Shown here piece by piece: positions 50,010-61,525 of a DNA stretch of 64,000 nt. Origin of the DNA: Pohlia nutans (Eukaryota > Streptophyta > Bryopsida > Bryales > Mniaceae); assembly GCA_022496805.1 (NCBI GenBank), contig CM040087.1, positions 8,196,001-8,260,000 on the forward strand, given 5' to 3'. The notes under the pieces are model-generated. The model searched no databases and was not told where the DNA came from. It saw only the letters and a program-made list of their open reading frames with translations. The position numbers and the translations under genes were made by a program. Numbering within the stretch: position 1 is the first letter of the stretch; each line of letters opens with the position of its first letter.

Positions 50010-50761
50010 ACAATGGATGAGCACAGTTATGCTAAGATTTACAATAGTAAATCGCCTTCTCGCACTACCCACAGATATTCCTCATAGTGTATTGCGATCT
50101 ATAAATAAAGAAGCCTTATATCCATTTCACCACTCACCTATCTACCCCCCCTATGCATCCCTATCACCTTACTCACTCCTACTCTTCTCCCTAACCCCGG
50201 CACAAACAACACCCTCCCCCTCAGCTTTCAATCAACCCTAAAATTCAGCAGAAATCCCCCCAAACATCCCCCCCCAAACATCAAATCCGCAATCACACAC
50301 CAGAACCCACATACAAACTCGCTGCCTCCACAACCACCCCCCGATACCAGAATCCCCAACATCCCGCCGCTCCCAATCACCCCACTCTAAAACATACCTC
50401 CGCCCACACTTGGCTTACTCCGGTTGGCCAGCGAGGACACAGCCTACCAAACCCACAGATCCACCCATCACACGCAGAAGCATCTGCACACTCTTGCCGA
50501 ACACCACACGCAGCGACAGATCAACAACGCCTCCAAACACCACACGCCGCCAATCAAAGCAACACACACCTTAAGCCGCAACCCCACAACCGGCGCCGCT
50601 CAAACTACCACAAAACCTCCGTCTGGAGCACAGACGATCACACGGCCCAGACCCAATACGCAGCAACCTACACCCGCCAATCTCGCAGCAAAAGAGAACA
50701 CACGCCCAGACAAGGCACCCACGGAACGCTGAGCCACTACTCCTCACACCCTGCCGTTACA
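50010..50761 (+). other. LINE B spacer between ORF1 and ORF2
   Basis: C/A-rich sequence with one short ORF (50424-50732) that I regard as compositional. No motif is shared with the LINE A spacer apart from base composition. Confidence 0.45.
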
Positions 50762-51142
50762 ATGTTAACCCCACAAAACAATAAAATAAAAACTCTCTCA
50801 CCTAAAAATCCCCAAAACATCTCAAAAAATAATAAAATCATACACCACTACCAAAAAATAATAACCACTAATGACCCAAATCACACACCCAAACATATAA
50901 CCAAAAATAAACCATCTCACACCAAAATACAAAAACACACCAAAACCAACAAAAAACTCTCACACACAAAAAAGATTAAAATAAATAAAGCAAAAATAAA
51001 TAAATACACGAACCACCCAAATAATTACTACCCTAGTATTTCAAACCAAATTTTTTTTTATAAAAAACAAAAATGGTCTCTGCCTAGCGACCTCGCCCAG
51101 AATAAACATACAAAAAATAACATAGAAAATCACTATTTACAA

Positions 51143-51187
51143 CTAATTCTACTACTAAGCGGAGATATAGAAACCAATCCAGGACCA
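51143..51187 (+). other. 2A ribosome-skipping peptide in LINE B ORF2
   Basis: Codons read LILLLSGDIETNPGP followed by Met. The hydrophobic lead-in and D-I-E-T-N-P-G-P core fit the 2A family known from picornaviruses and several non-LTR retrotransposons. It should release the leader (50762-51184) from the EN-RT polyprotein. It sits in the same place as the GDVEQNPGP motif of LINE A. Confidence 0.94.
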
Positions 51188-51694
51188 ATGCCTGACCTAC
51201 TCAAAGAACACCCACCCATTCATAGAAGAAGATGCAAAATATATTTTCTACCATGCACCATTAAATTACATCCGGAATACCAACCCTTAGCTAAACAATT
51301 CTCATCTATCTTAAATAGAACACACCCAAATCATGCAGAAGCTAACAATGACTACCCACACCTATCAAAATTCATATACCAAAACCAACACTACCCATCA
51401 CCGCGTATTTTATACACTTTAATCATCACTCTAAGCCCAACAAAAGAAGCCTGCGATCATCTCCTAATACAACCCACAAACCCTGACTGGACATCGAAAT
51501 TATTAGAAAAAATGTCTACATTACAAAACCCCCCCGAAAGGCACATTTCCAACCCACACCCATACATCCAATTTACAAACGACAACCAAAACTTAATCAA
51601 CCCACCAAACAGCATCCACAAAGAGATCTACTCTTTTATCCACCAACACAATGAAACAAAATCCTTACAAATTATGACAGAAAAATTCCCATAC

Positions 51695-52151
51695 AACACG
51701 CAATTCGATATTTATGCACTTGGCCAAGTGCGTTCATTTCATGAGCAAATCGTGCTTAAAAAATTTGTGTAAAAAGCTCTCTAAAAAACAGCGATTTTGT
51801 CTTTCTACAAATCACTTACATTGTAAACAAACAATTCTTTTATTTATTTTTTATTCTTATCTTTATATTTTCTTTTATCTTTTCTTTATCTTGTTTCTTT
51901 TATCTTGTCTTCTTTCTTGTCTTCTTTTTCTTTTCCTTCTTGTCTTCTTCTTCTTTTTCTATTTTTTTCTTCATACCTCTTGTGGCAGCCGCAAACCCTA
52001 CACCCCCAGCGAGGAAAAAAAACCAATTTTTTTTTTTCGTCTTCTTTTTTGCTTAGGGCTCATGAACCCTAAAAATAGAAATTTTAAAATTTTAAAAATT
52101 AGGGTTCAGCCAGCGGCGGATGAACCTAAACGGCGATGGAGGAAAAAAAAC

Positions 52152-52199
<48 letters not shown>

Positions 52200-52587
52200 C
52201 TCTTTTGGTTTTCGTCTTCTTTCTTGTTTAGGGCTCATGAACCCTAAAAGAAATTTAGGGTTCAACCGCCGGCGGCTGAACCCTAAGCGGCCGGAAAAAA
52301 ATAAAAAAATAAAAAAAAATAAAAAATCTATTTTTAGACTACTGACGGCTGAGGGTGCGCGGCCGCGCACCCTAAGCCTCTTTTATCCTCTTCTCTCCTC
52401 TCCCTCTCTCTCCATCCCTCCCTCTCCATCCCTCCCTCTCCATTCTTCAACTCCTTCTCCCTCTCCTCATCTCCCCTATATATATATGAGGAGAGGGGAA
52501 GGAAAAGAAGAGGAAGAAGAGTCTTTGGGTGCGCGGCCGCGCACCCCAGCGACTAAAAATAATAATTTTTAGAAAAAGTCAAAAAAG

Positions 52588-52618
<31 letters not shown>

Positions 52619-52766
52619 GGCAGCTGCCATTCAGGGTTCAGCAGCACCCCACGGTCAAGAAAAATGGCAAAAAAAAAGAAAAAATTCTTTTTTTTTTTTT
52701 TTTTTTGGCGGCTGCCATTCAGGGTTCAGCAGCACCCCACGGCCAACCCGAAAAACGAAAAAAACG

Positions 52767-52826
<60 letters not shown>

Positions 52827-53174
52827 CGTTTGCTCCCATTGTGTAGGGTTCAGCAGCCACAACTGAAGAAAAAGTAGAAGAAAAAAAAGACAACGAAGAC
52901 AAAAAGGAAGACAAGAAGAAAGACAAAAAGAAGACAAGAAAGAAGACAAGAAAGAAGACGAGAAAGAAATCAAGATAAAAAAGAAAAGATAAAAGAAAAG
53001 ATAAAGATGAGAATAAAAATTTATTAAAATAATTATTTATTTACAATGTAAGGGATTGAAGAAAGACAATAATCGTTGGTTTTTTAAAAATAAAAGTTAG
53101 ACAAATAAAATCATGCGCTCGGGGACGAAGTGCATGATTATATAGCCAAGTGCGTAAATAGCGAATTGTGTGTT
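51695..53174. mobile_element. Foldback element with long inverted arms and 4-bp TSD in LINE B
   Basis: The terminal 29 bp are inverted copies (AACACGCAATTCGATATTTA against AACACACAATTCGCTATTTA, then GCACTTGG), 26 of 29 identical. The TSD is ATAC at 51691-51694 and 53175-53178. The arms stay partly complementary for about 250 bp (TTACATTGTAAA, then T/C-rich on the left and A/G-rich on the right). The centre has long T and A runs, repeated GGGCTCATGAACCCTAA, duplicated TGCGCGGCCGCGCACCC (52355 and 52530) and duplicated GCTGCCATTCAGGGTTCAGC. Removal restores ORF2 (KFPYLPLNLL, against KFPFLPNILL in A). It has no transposase. The superfamily is unresolved. Confidence 0.88.
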
Positions 53175-56100
53175 ATACCTCCCTCTCAACCTCCTAGAAG
53201 AAACCCTAAGAATTTATGAACCACTACATGAATACACCCACCCCCCACCTCTCCCAAACATACCCGCAACACAGCCACAAGAAACTACTACGACAAACTA
53301 CAATACAAGATTTATCACATGGAATGCCTCATCATTAAATACAGCCCTCCCAAACATACACGAAATAATCCCCAACACACCTAACGCCCCCGCTATTATC
53401 ACAATACAAGAAACAAAACTAACTGCAACAAAATCTACCAAATACATACAAGACCTATTCCCAAAATACAAATTAATATTCAATAACACACATGCCCTAA
53501 CAAGATGTATGCAACAAAGAATGCCATACATACCTGCAAGAGGAGGCCTCCTCACTCTCATAAATAAAAAATACGCATACCCTGGCAATATCACTAAAAT
53601 TCCAACTCCAAAGGAAATATCACCTTACCTTCAAATAATAAAAATAGACAACCAACCACTACAATCTTGGCTAATCATTCACATGTATATGCCCTCTCAT
53701 GAAGAAGACATACAACATATACCAATAATCCAACAAAACATAACACAACAAAGCAACGCACATCCAAACGCCATACATATATTATACGGTGACTTCAACA
53801 GAGACATTGCACTAATAGGACGTCAAAACGAAAACAACACAACTCCACCACAACCAGAAGATATAGAATGGAGGGCTTTTACAAATAATCTACAATTAAA
53901 ATACATCCCAACAAACTGCCTATTCTCTAGACAAGGAGGACAAAACTATAACCAAACCAGTCTAATAGATGGATACTATATCAAAACACCAGACAACATC
54001 CTATATACATCAACTATAGAAAATGACCACAACCTAAACTCTGACCACTCACCAGTAACGCTACATATACCACCTAACTCCCTACTAGCAAGGCCTATAT
54101 CAATAAAGAATAAAACTATGCGAATCCTCAACCCCATACCTCAAGAAAATATAGAAAAATTCAAAATAGAATTTTGTGAAGAAAATGCATTGCAAATAAA
54201 TGAACTCTCCACAATACTTTTAAATGAACAACTAACAAACAACCAATGGCAGACAGCCTGTACTAAACTAGACCAAATGATACAAAAAATATCAGACAAA
54301 ATCCAAAAAACCTGTAGCGCCCCACGACTTCCAACACTAACAAATCGCACCTCTCAACAAGGAGGCTTCCTACCCAAAAAACTCCAAAAAGCCTGGAAAA
54401 AACACATTTCCACTTACCACCTGATTAGAAAAACAATCTATATAACAAAGAATACACAAAATTGGCAAACACATCCAATAATCGATGAATTAAAAAACCA
54501 TACAAATGTAACTATCCCGCCACTCCCAACCCAAGAACATAATCAACAAGACTGGATCCAATCACTAGTAGAAATAGCCAAAACTGCAAAAATACAAGCC
54601 CGAAAAATCACCACAAAATATACCCATAGCTACATAAAAAAGACAATACTAAAATACAGACAATTATATGACAAAAGCCCAAAGAAAATAAACAAAAAAG
54701 TTTTCAAAAATCAAGAAACACCACCACTAGATTGCATTAGGGACAGTAATAACAACATACTAACCAACCCAGTAGACATAGCAAACGAAATCCATATACA
54801 ACAATCAATTAGTAACAGACCCACAGTATCTACTTGCTTCTACCAACCCGAACACCCATCACATTGTACTTGTGGAGTCAGACAATACCCATGGCACAAC
54901 CTTGATGGTTTTGTAATGGAAAAAAGAGGAGATCCACAAACCCCACTACATAAATACTTTGACAAAGAAACATACGAAATATGCCTCAAACACCTATCTA
55001 CCAACAAAACACCAGGCCCAGACAAAATTCCCAATTCAATATTAAAAAATATGCCTGAAAGTTTCCACAATTTACTCTTCTTATTTTTTACGCACTACTA
55101 CAAACAAAAACAAATCCCAGCTTCCTAGAAAATAAGTCTAACTATACTACTGTACAAAAAAGGAGATCCAGCACACTTACCAAACCACAGACCAATCGCA
55201 CTTGCAAACACAATATACAAACTTTTCACCAGCACACTAACATATATATTATCAGCATACGGTGAAAAATACCAAATCCTACACGATAGTCAAGAAGGAT
55301 TCAGAGCAGAAAGAAGTACAACAAGACAACTACAACACCTCATCGCAGCACTAGAAGATGCAAAATTCACAAACCATGACATATACCTACTATACATAGA
55401 CTTCAAAAACGCATTTGGCTCATTAGACCACCCTAGACTCTTAGCTATAATGAAAGACCTTGGATACCCAGCAGATGTAATAATGTTAGTAGGAAACATC
55501 TACTCCCACTCAAACACAATATTTACCGGAGAACACTTTGGCAAGACAAAACCAATACCAATTCAAAGAGGAACCATACAAGGCGACACTCTTAGCCCAT
55601 ACCTCTTTTTAATTTTTCTAGAACCACTCTTGAGATGGTTACAAAGAGGAGAAAATGGATACAAATTTGGCACATCAAAGATAACAATTAGCTCTGCAGC
55701 ATACGCAGACGATCTAGCAGCGTTATCAAATAATACAAAATCACTACAAATACAACTAAACAAAATTGACCAATTCTGCGAATAGGCAGGCATGGACCTG
55801 GGTGTTACAAAATGCGCTGTCACCGGTTGCCCGAATCAATCCAAAATGCAACCAAACAAACTTAAAACCCACATGACAAACCAAAAAATCAGCTATAGAA
55901 ACCAAGCACTACCAGTGCTCCACCAAAATGAACCCTATGTCTACTTGGGCATACAATTAGTTCCATCACTAAAATGGAAATTCCAAACACATATCACCAC
56001 AACTAAAATAATAGACCAATGTAAACAATTAACAAAATGCCCAGCTACCATCAAACAAAGAATAAGTATGGTGGACACAGTAATTAGAGCAGGCATAGCC

Positions 56101-59100
56101 TACAGCTTCTTCGCAGTCCCATACTCACTACCAACCATTAAAAAACTTGACAAGAAAATTATTGCAATCCAAAAAACTATATGCGGTCTATCTAAAAGCA
56201 CCGCCAACATAATAACTCAACTTCCTCATGATTTATTTGGACTAGAAGCCTTCTCTCTAAAAATTGCCGACCTTAGATGTATTGGAGAACAACTTCGAAA
56301 TGCACTTAACGACAAAGGGAGACTAGGAATAATATATAAAGGACTTATACAACACATAATTATTAAAGCCGGCGGTGCCGAAGGCATTCCAAGAATTAAA
56401 CGTCAAGATTGTATTACATCACCCACAACACGAACACTATTCCTTCTGAAAACAGTAGGTGGAATACACCTAAAAAGCACAGATGAAAATTTCCAACTCC
56501 ACATGACCGAACTAGAAAAACAATGGCGATCTGCAGTCAGCAATGATTTACCACAATTAGACCCGAAACTCTCCATCAAACTAATATATAAATTAATGGC
56601 TCACAAAATTTACAATATAAATTAAATCATCCTTCCCAACGGCACAAAACTAATGTCACCAGAAGATTTCAAAATATACTATCAAAAACCTACTAAACTA
56701 GACAAAAGCGCACTAAACATAGCAGAACAACTCTTCTGTGAACCAAAATGTGACGAGGATTGCCCAAATCCATGCCAAACACACTTACCACCTCGTACAC
56801 TAAAAGAAAAATACAAAATATACGACCACAAAATAATACCAAGAACACCAACAAATCCCGTACAAGTCCCTCAACCTCCACAACTATCAGCCCCACCACA
56901 AAACATAAAAAACGACCCCATAAGATTCCCCATCCACACAATATCAAACCACAAAACAATTACAACTAAAGACAAATATAAAATTCCAAAAAAATACAAC
57001 TCTTATCTATGTCAATGGATAGACTCAAACCACATCACATACAACAAATGGTTACAACAACGCGAACTATTCCCACTAAACCTACCAACAGTAATACATC
57101 ACAATATAAACCTACTTACAAAATACTACACAGACCTTAAAAATAAGCACTATCAAAATATTATAAATACACAATTTACACCCGCACAAAATAGAGACAC
57201 AAGACACATCCCACCCCCAACAATAATTCCCTACATCAAAATATCCACAATTGAGTGCAACCCAGAAAGAGACATAGACACAAAAAAATGCACCATTCAA
57301 CACAAAACACTCAAACCCACATATATAATGACACCGGTAAATATATCACCACCATTCCAACTACAAGAATAAAATGGTTATGGCAACAATATAACAACAA
57401 TAAATACAACAACCACAGACTAATACCTGCTATACAATCATTTGAAACAGAAGTAGTTTGGTTATACCAAAGATACGAACACAAAAACCACAAAACAAAT
57501 ACAATAAAAACACCACACCATACCATTCCATCCAACATTCTAGACACACTAATAACAACATTCAGAATAACACATTCATACTTTTCCTCACCAATTACAT
57601 GTTCCATGAAATCTACCCAATTCTTCTCAACATTTGCTCGAGACAAGATTTTTGGTTCACTAGGAACAGCCTTTCAATACAAATGGAAAGGTATCGGATA
57701 TGCTCACCCAAATGACGCCAAGACAGCACAACAAGCAATACACTGGGCAAGACTAGCAGCACAACAAGACCCAGAAAATGTCACCTTTCTGGCAATCCCA
57801 GACACCAACTGGTACCAAAATCTATCACCATACAACGGACCCTTCCCGGATATGCACGCCATCATACATTTTGCCGCAGACACCATCACATATGACGAAC
57901 CAACAATACCACTAGAACCCAACAAAACCCGAAACAAACCACTTGCAATGCACATATGGTGTATTCACCATCAAAACAATAACATTAGCACAATAAACCA
58001 AATAAGCACCATAAACACAACAATTGAAAATCTACAAATCTCGCAATACCATACACAAACAGCACCACCAACACCATTAAACACAAAAGTTAACAAAAGC
58101 TCAAAATGGAACAAACTCATATACCCACCCTACAACAATCTACAAAACATGTGGATAGATCCCCTTCCAAACTTCGAAATAAACACTACACTAAAATTTC
58201 TACCACAATACAGCTATTACACAAATGGATCCTTTTTACCACCTGAAGAAGCTGCCGATGGCCATTGGAAAAAAGAAAAAGTTGGATATGGAATCTACAA
58301 CCCATCTAAGCTAGACGTACAAATATCAAAACGATTGCCTGGACTGCAAACTTGCTTCCGTGCAGAACTAATGGCCATACATGAAACACTCTCACTCCTA
58401 ACCACTAAATATTTAAACGAACCTGCACATATCTTTACAGACTGCCTCAACTGTATACATGTTCTAAACACACAACTAAAACACCCAACCCAACAAAATA
58501 ACCACCCCGATAAAACCATATTAGAAGAAATGGTACAAATGCTAAAAAAGCGAACACAACCAACCACAATATATAAAGTTAAAGCACACTCTAAAATTAC
58601 CGGGAATGAACAAGCAGATCAACTTGCAAAAGAAGGAACCATGAAAAGAGACTATCACTCTATCAGAAAGCAGCAAACCCACACGAATTTGCACATACCA
58701 CACCTTACTACTTCCAAAAAGACACATGGCCCGGCCGTATCAAACGACCAGACAAAGGACCCGTTAGATGTCTGGAAGAATATATAAAGAAACATGACCG
58801 AAACACTAACCTAGAAATATTGGCAGAAGACTTTCCCAACATTAACAAATGGACAACAAACTCCATCATAGACAATGAAATGTCCAATGACTTTTGGAAA
58901 AATCCAGAAATAACAGACTCACAAAAAACAAGTATACTAAAATTCAGAACCGGTCAATACATGGGTAATGCCAGAAAGCAACTAATTTTTGGCATACAAA
59001 GATTCCCCTCTAAAACATGCCCCATCTGTAATTCACAAGACGCAGATACATGGCTACATGTACTTTTAAAATGCCCACAACACCATATACACGCACTCAG

Positions 59101-59689
59101 AACCAAAAGGCACAACAAAGCCGTTTGGGAATTAAGAAAATTAATACTATCCTCAAATAAATCAAGATGCTACACTCTTATGAACGCGGGAACATTCAAC
59201 AATAACCCACAAGAAAACACAGTTCCCCCATGGTTACTACCATGTACCTGTGTTGAACAAAGATGTCACTGTAATGCCAAATTCAAACCAGATATACTAT
59301 GCATTAAAGGCCTCCCATACCAAAGCCCACCTCCCCCAAACCCAGATGATAGCCTAACCATACAATTCATAGAAATCACATACACAAACGACAGATTCTT
59401 ACCAAAAACAATTGGCAAAAAAATTCTAAAATATCAACCTCTAGTCAATAACATCATACAACAAGGTTGGAAAGTCGACCGTATCATAGTCATCTCAGCT
59501 GGAGCTAGAGGAACCACATACGTGCCCTCAATGAAACAACTTGAAACAAAATTCAACATTTGTGAAACCATCATTAAACACACATTCAAAGCAATAAATA
59601 CCATTGCCATACAGTATGCCGGATCTATCCTTTTACATAAAAGACGTATAGAGAATAATCAAACAATACCAACAGATGTAATATATTAA

Positions 59690-60100
59690 AAGAGGGAGAG
59701 GGGTAGTGGTGAAAACCACTGCTAGCCACTCCTCAAATTCACTAGCTCAGCTTGTCTCAGGGGATAGGCGGGGCCGGTTGGTTGGTACAACTTTCCTGCC
59801 ATGATAACTCACTTGCAGCACCAAGCCATGTGTATCACACCACTGCTCAACGAGCCCAACTGGTTTCGAACCCGGACCACATAATCGTGATACAACGCCC
59901 TTCACCAACCAACCAAAGAACTCATGACTTGGTGATAAAACTTAACACTAAACATACCTTTATACAAACTAGCACTCAACCATCATTACTTCACTTCTCT
60001 CCTTGTTACTGTTACGGTTGCTTTGTTTTGGTTACTATAGTGTCCATCCTCGAAAGGGGATAGTAGTATTGTCCCAATATCCCTTTGTCCCGTGGGCATC
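59690..60100 (+). other. LINE B 3' UTR, cut by CACTA insertion
   Basis: This matches the 3' UTR of the antisense copy (36590-36905 reversed). Reading the minus strand, 59862-59878 gives GGTCCGGGTTCGAAACC, an exact match to the Pol III B-box GGTTCGANNCC. A possible A-box-like GGTTGGTGAAGG lies about 35 bp upstream on that strand. The final about 130 bp seen in the other copies (stem plus TATC tail) is missing because the CACTA element enters at 60101. Confidence 0.7.
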
Positions 60101-60370
60101 CACTACTAGGAGAGCATACGAAATATGACTACGGCCATATGACTAGATATGACTATCGAGAGGATATGACTCACCAGTAACTACTTTGGTGACTAGAACA
60201 GTCCATAGTCATCACATGACTATGATTTTAGTCATATTTATACGGGACCTCAATGGGAACGTATTCTTCCGTGGGCAGCCATATGACTTTTTGCATGGGC
60301 AGCGATATGACTAGATTTAGTAGTTATGTGACTATAGTTTTGGGCAGCCATTTGTAAGTGGGTTTTTGAG
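60101..60370. repeat. CACTA terminus and subterminal ATGACTA array
   Basis: About eleven copies of ATGACTA or its reverse complement TAGTCAT (some one-base variants) occur in both orientations between 60120 and 60340. Subterminal arrays of short motifs bind the accessory transposase protein in En/Spm; that role is inferred here. Confidence 0.75.
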
Positions 60371-60952
60371 TGTGGCCTTCATGGTTTTAATTCAAATTTA
60401 TATCCTTTGTTTAATGATCTATATATTATTTCAATTTGACTTTCCTTCCTTTTGATTAGGGTTTTCTTTCGAATTTATTTTGTTCCTTCGAGGTTTTAAC
60501 ATTTTATATATTGTATTTTTTAACTTTTTATTCAAAAACAAGCTGGCATGTTTTGCTTTTGTTTTTTACATTTTTTCATTCCATAATTTTTTTCGAAGTC
60601 ATACATTTTTATATCATTTTTGCAATTCATCTATCATGGATATTTATTCCAGATACCCTTCTTACTGTCTACAGTCTTATGAGTTCTCTTTGCACCTTGT
60701 TCAAATACTTGTCATTTATCGATTTTGCATTGATGTATTGTTTTTCTCTTTTTGACTAGGATAGTTTTATTTTGACTACAGCGCTTCTTCCCCTCATGTA
60801 TTCTTTCCACTTTTGTTTACTCTACCTCTCCCTCTTTTTTATTAGCTTTTTCTTTCAATTTGTGCCCGTTTCACGTCCATGCTGAATTTTTTCTCAATCA
60901 TTGGTTTAGTATTGCTTTGGTATTCATCGTGAATTATAATTTGAGGTAGTGC

Positions 60953-61223
60953 CTTGGAAAGTGCACTCTACATTATGTTTGAGAATCATGTGCGTTCATG
61001 ACCCCTTCTAAAAAACCCCTCGTATACGAGAGGTTATATGTCTAAATACCTTTATATACAGATGTATTTTGTTCTAAATCTATGTTTAGTGTAAGTATAT
61101 GTGAATATTTTCAGTTCTGAATGTGTTTATTTTTTGTGTACGTTATACGGCAATGTTCAAATTAATACCCCTTTTGTGCACTCACGTATACTAGTACATG
61201 TTTAGTACAGTGCACCCCACGAG
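60953..61223. mobile_element. MITE with 8-bp TSD nested in the CACTA element
   Basis: This 271-bp element is in opposite orientation to 28879-29149. The right end is the reverse complement of CTCGTGGGGTGCAC. The left end is mutated (CTTGGAAAGTGCAC). The duplication GGTAGTGC is perfect at 60945-60952 and 61224-61231. Confidence 0.92.
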
Positions 61224-61525
61224 GGTAGTGCGCATGCATGTTCTAGCGTCCATCAGTGATGTTGAAGATATTTATATGGCAGATCTCATTGTATACCATG
61301 GCAATGTAGAATTAGCAATGTGGAATTGGCCATTTGCTGCAGTTAAAAAAATACTCTTACGCACTGTAGACGGTAATGTCGAGCGAATGACTCATATTAG
61401 TTGTGCATGTAGAATCATTGACTAAGTGTAGTCATCAAGGTTACCGATACTACAGCTACTACATATTATGTTTCGTACTTGGTTTGCTAATACAATGGGT
61501 TATGCCATGCATTTGACCTCATTTC

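Larger units (their letters stand above)
50762..59689 (+). pseudogene. LINE B ORF2: leader-2A-APE-RT-RNase H-finger, few lesions
   Basis: After a leader of about 140 residues and a 2A peptide comes a conserved N-terminal region (HRRRCKIYFLPCTIKLHPEYQPLAKQF). It is split by the foldback element at 51695-53174. The endonuclease (about 53300-54080) has WNASSLN, IQETKL, GDFNRD, SLIDGYY and SDHSPV. RT (55000-55785) has GFRAERSTTRQL, YIDFKNAFGSLDHPRL, IQGDTLSPYLF and YADD at 55702-55713. RNase H (about 58210-58640) has YTNGSF, FRAELMAI, FTDCLNCI and GNEQADQLAKEGT; the first Asp is Asn. The finger is CPICNSQDADTWLHVLLKCPQHH near 59020. Lesions are TAG at 55126 and 55783 (each TGG in the relative), TAA at 56623, and frameshifts near 57300 and 58665. 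EN nicks target DNA and RT copies the RNA from the nick; these roles follow from the families. Confidence 0.92.
46507..60100 (+). mobile_element. LINE B: nearly complete 2A-bearing non-LTR retrotransposon
   Basis: The layout is a C/A-rich 5' region (46507-48486), ORF1 (48487-50009), spacer, ORF2 (50762-59689) and 3' UTR to 60100, where a CACTA element enters. A foldback transposon splits ORF2 at 51695-53174. The domain order is 2A, APE endonuclease, RT, RNase H, Cys/His finger. RNase H lies before the finger, as in I/Ingi-type elements and unlike the usual plant L1 order. Only a handful of stops and frameshifts break it, so it is younger than LINE A. I cannot place its exact 5' end or see its target duplication. 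Confidence 0.88.

Noticed and set aside
51143..51187. Viral (picornavirus-like) insertion, because of the 2A peptide
   Set aside because: The motif is in frame with an APE-RT-RNase H LINE polyprotein and recurs in LINE A. No viral capsid or RNA-polymerase sequence is present.
52092..52977. Several phenylalanine/lysine-rich ORFs
   Set aside because: They are translations of T and A homopolymer runs in the foldback element.
59850..59945. A genuine tRNA gene on the minus strand
   Set aside because: The B-box match is good, but I could not form a full cloverleaf with an acceptor stem, and it lies in a LINE 3' UTR. Kept as a finding only.
60480..60759. Phenylalanine-rich membrane-protein-like ORFs
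   Set aside because: The sequence is T-rich and low in complexity inside the CACTA element, the two frames overlap, and there is no conserved motif.
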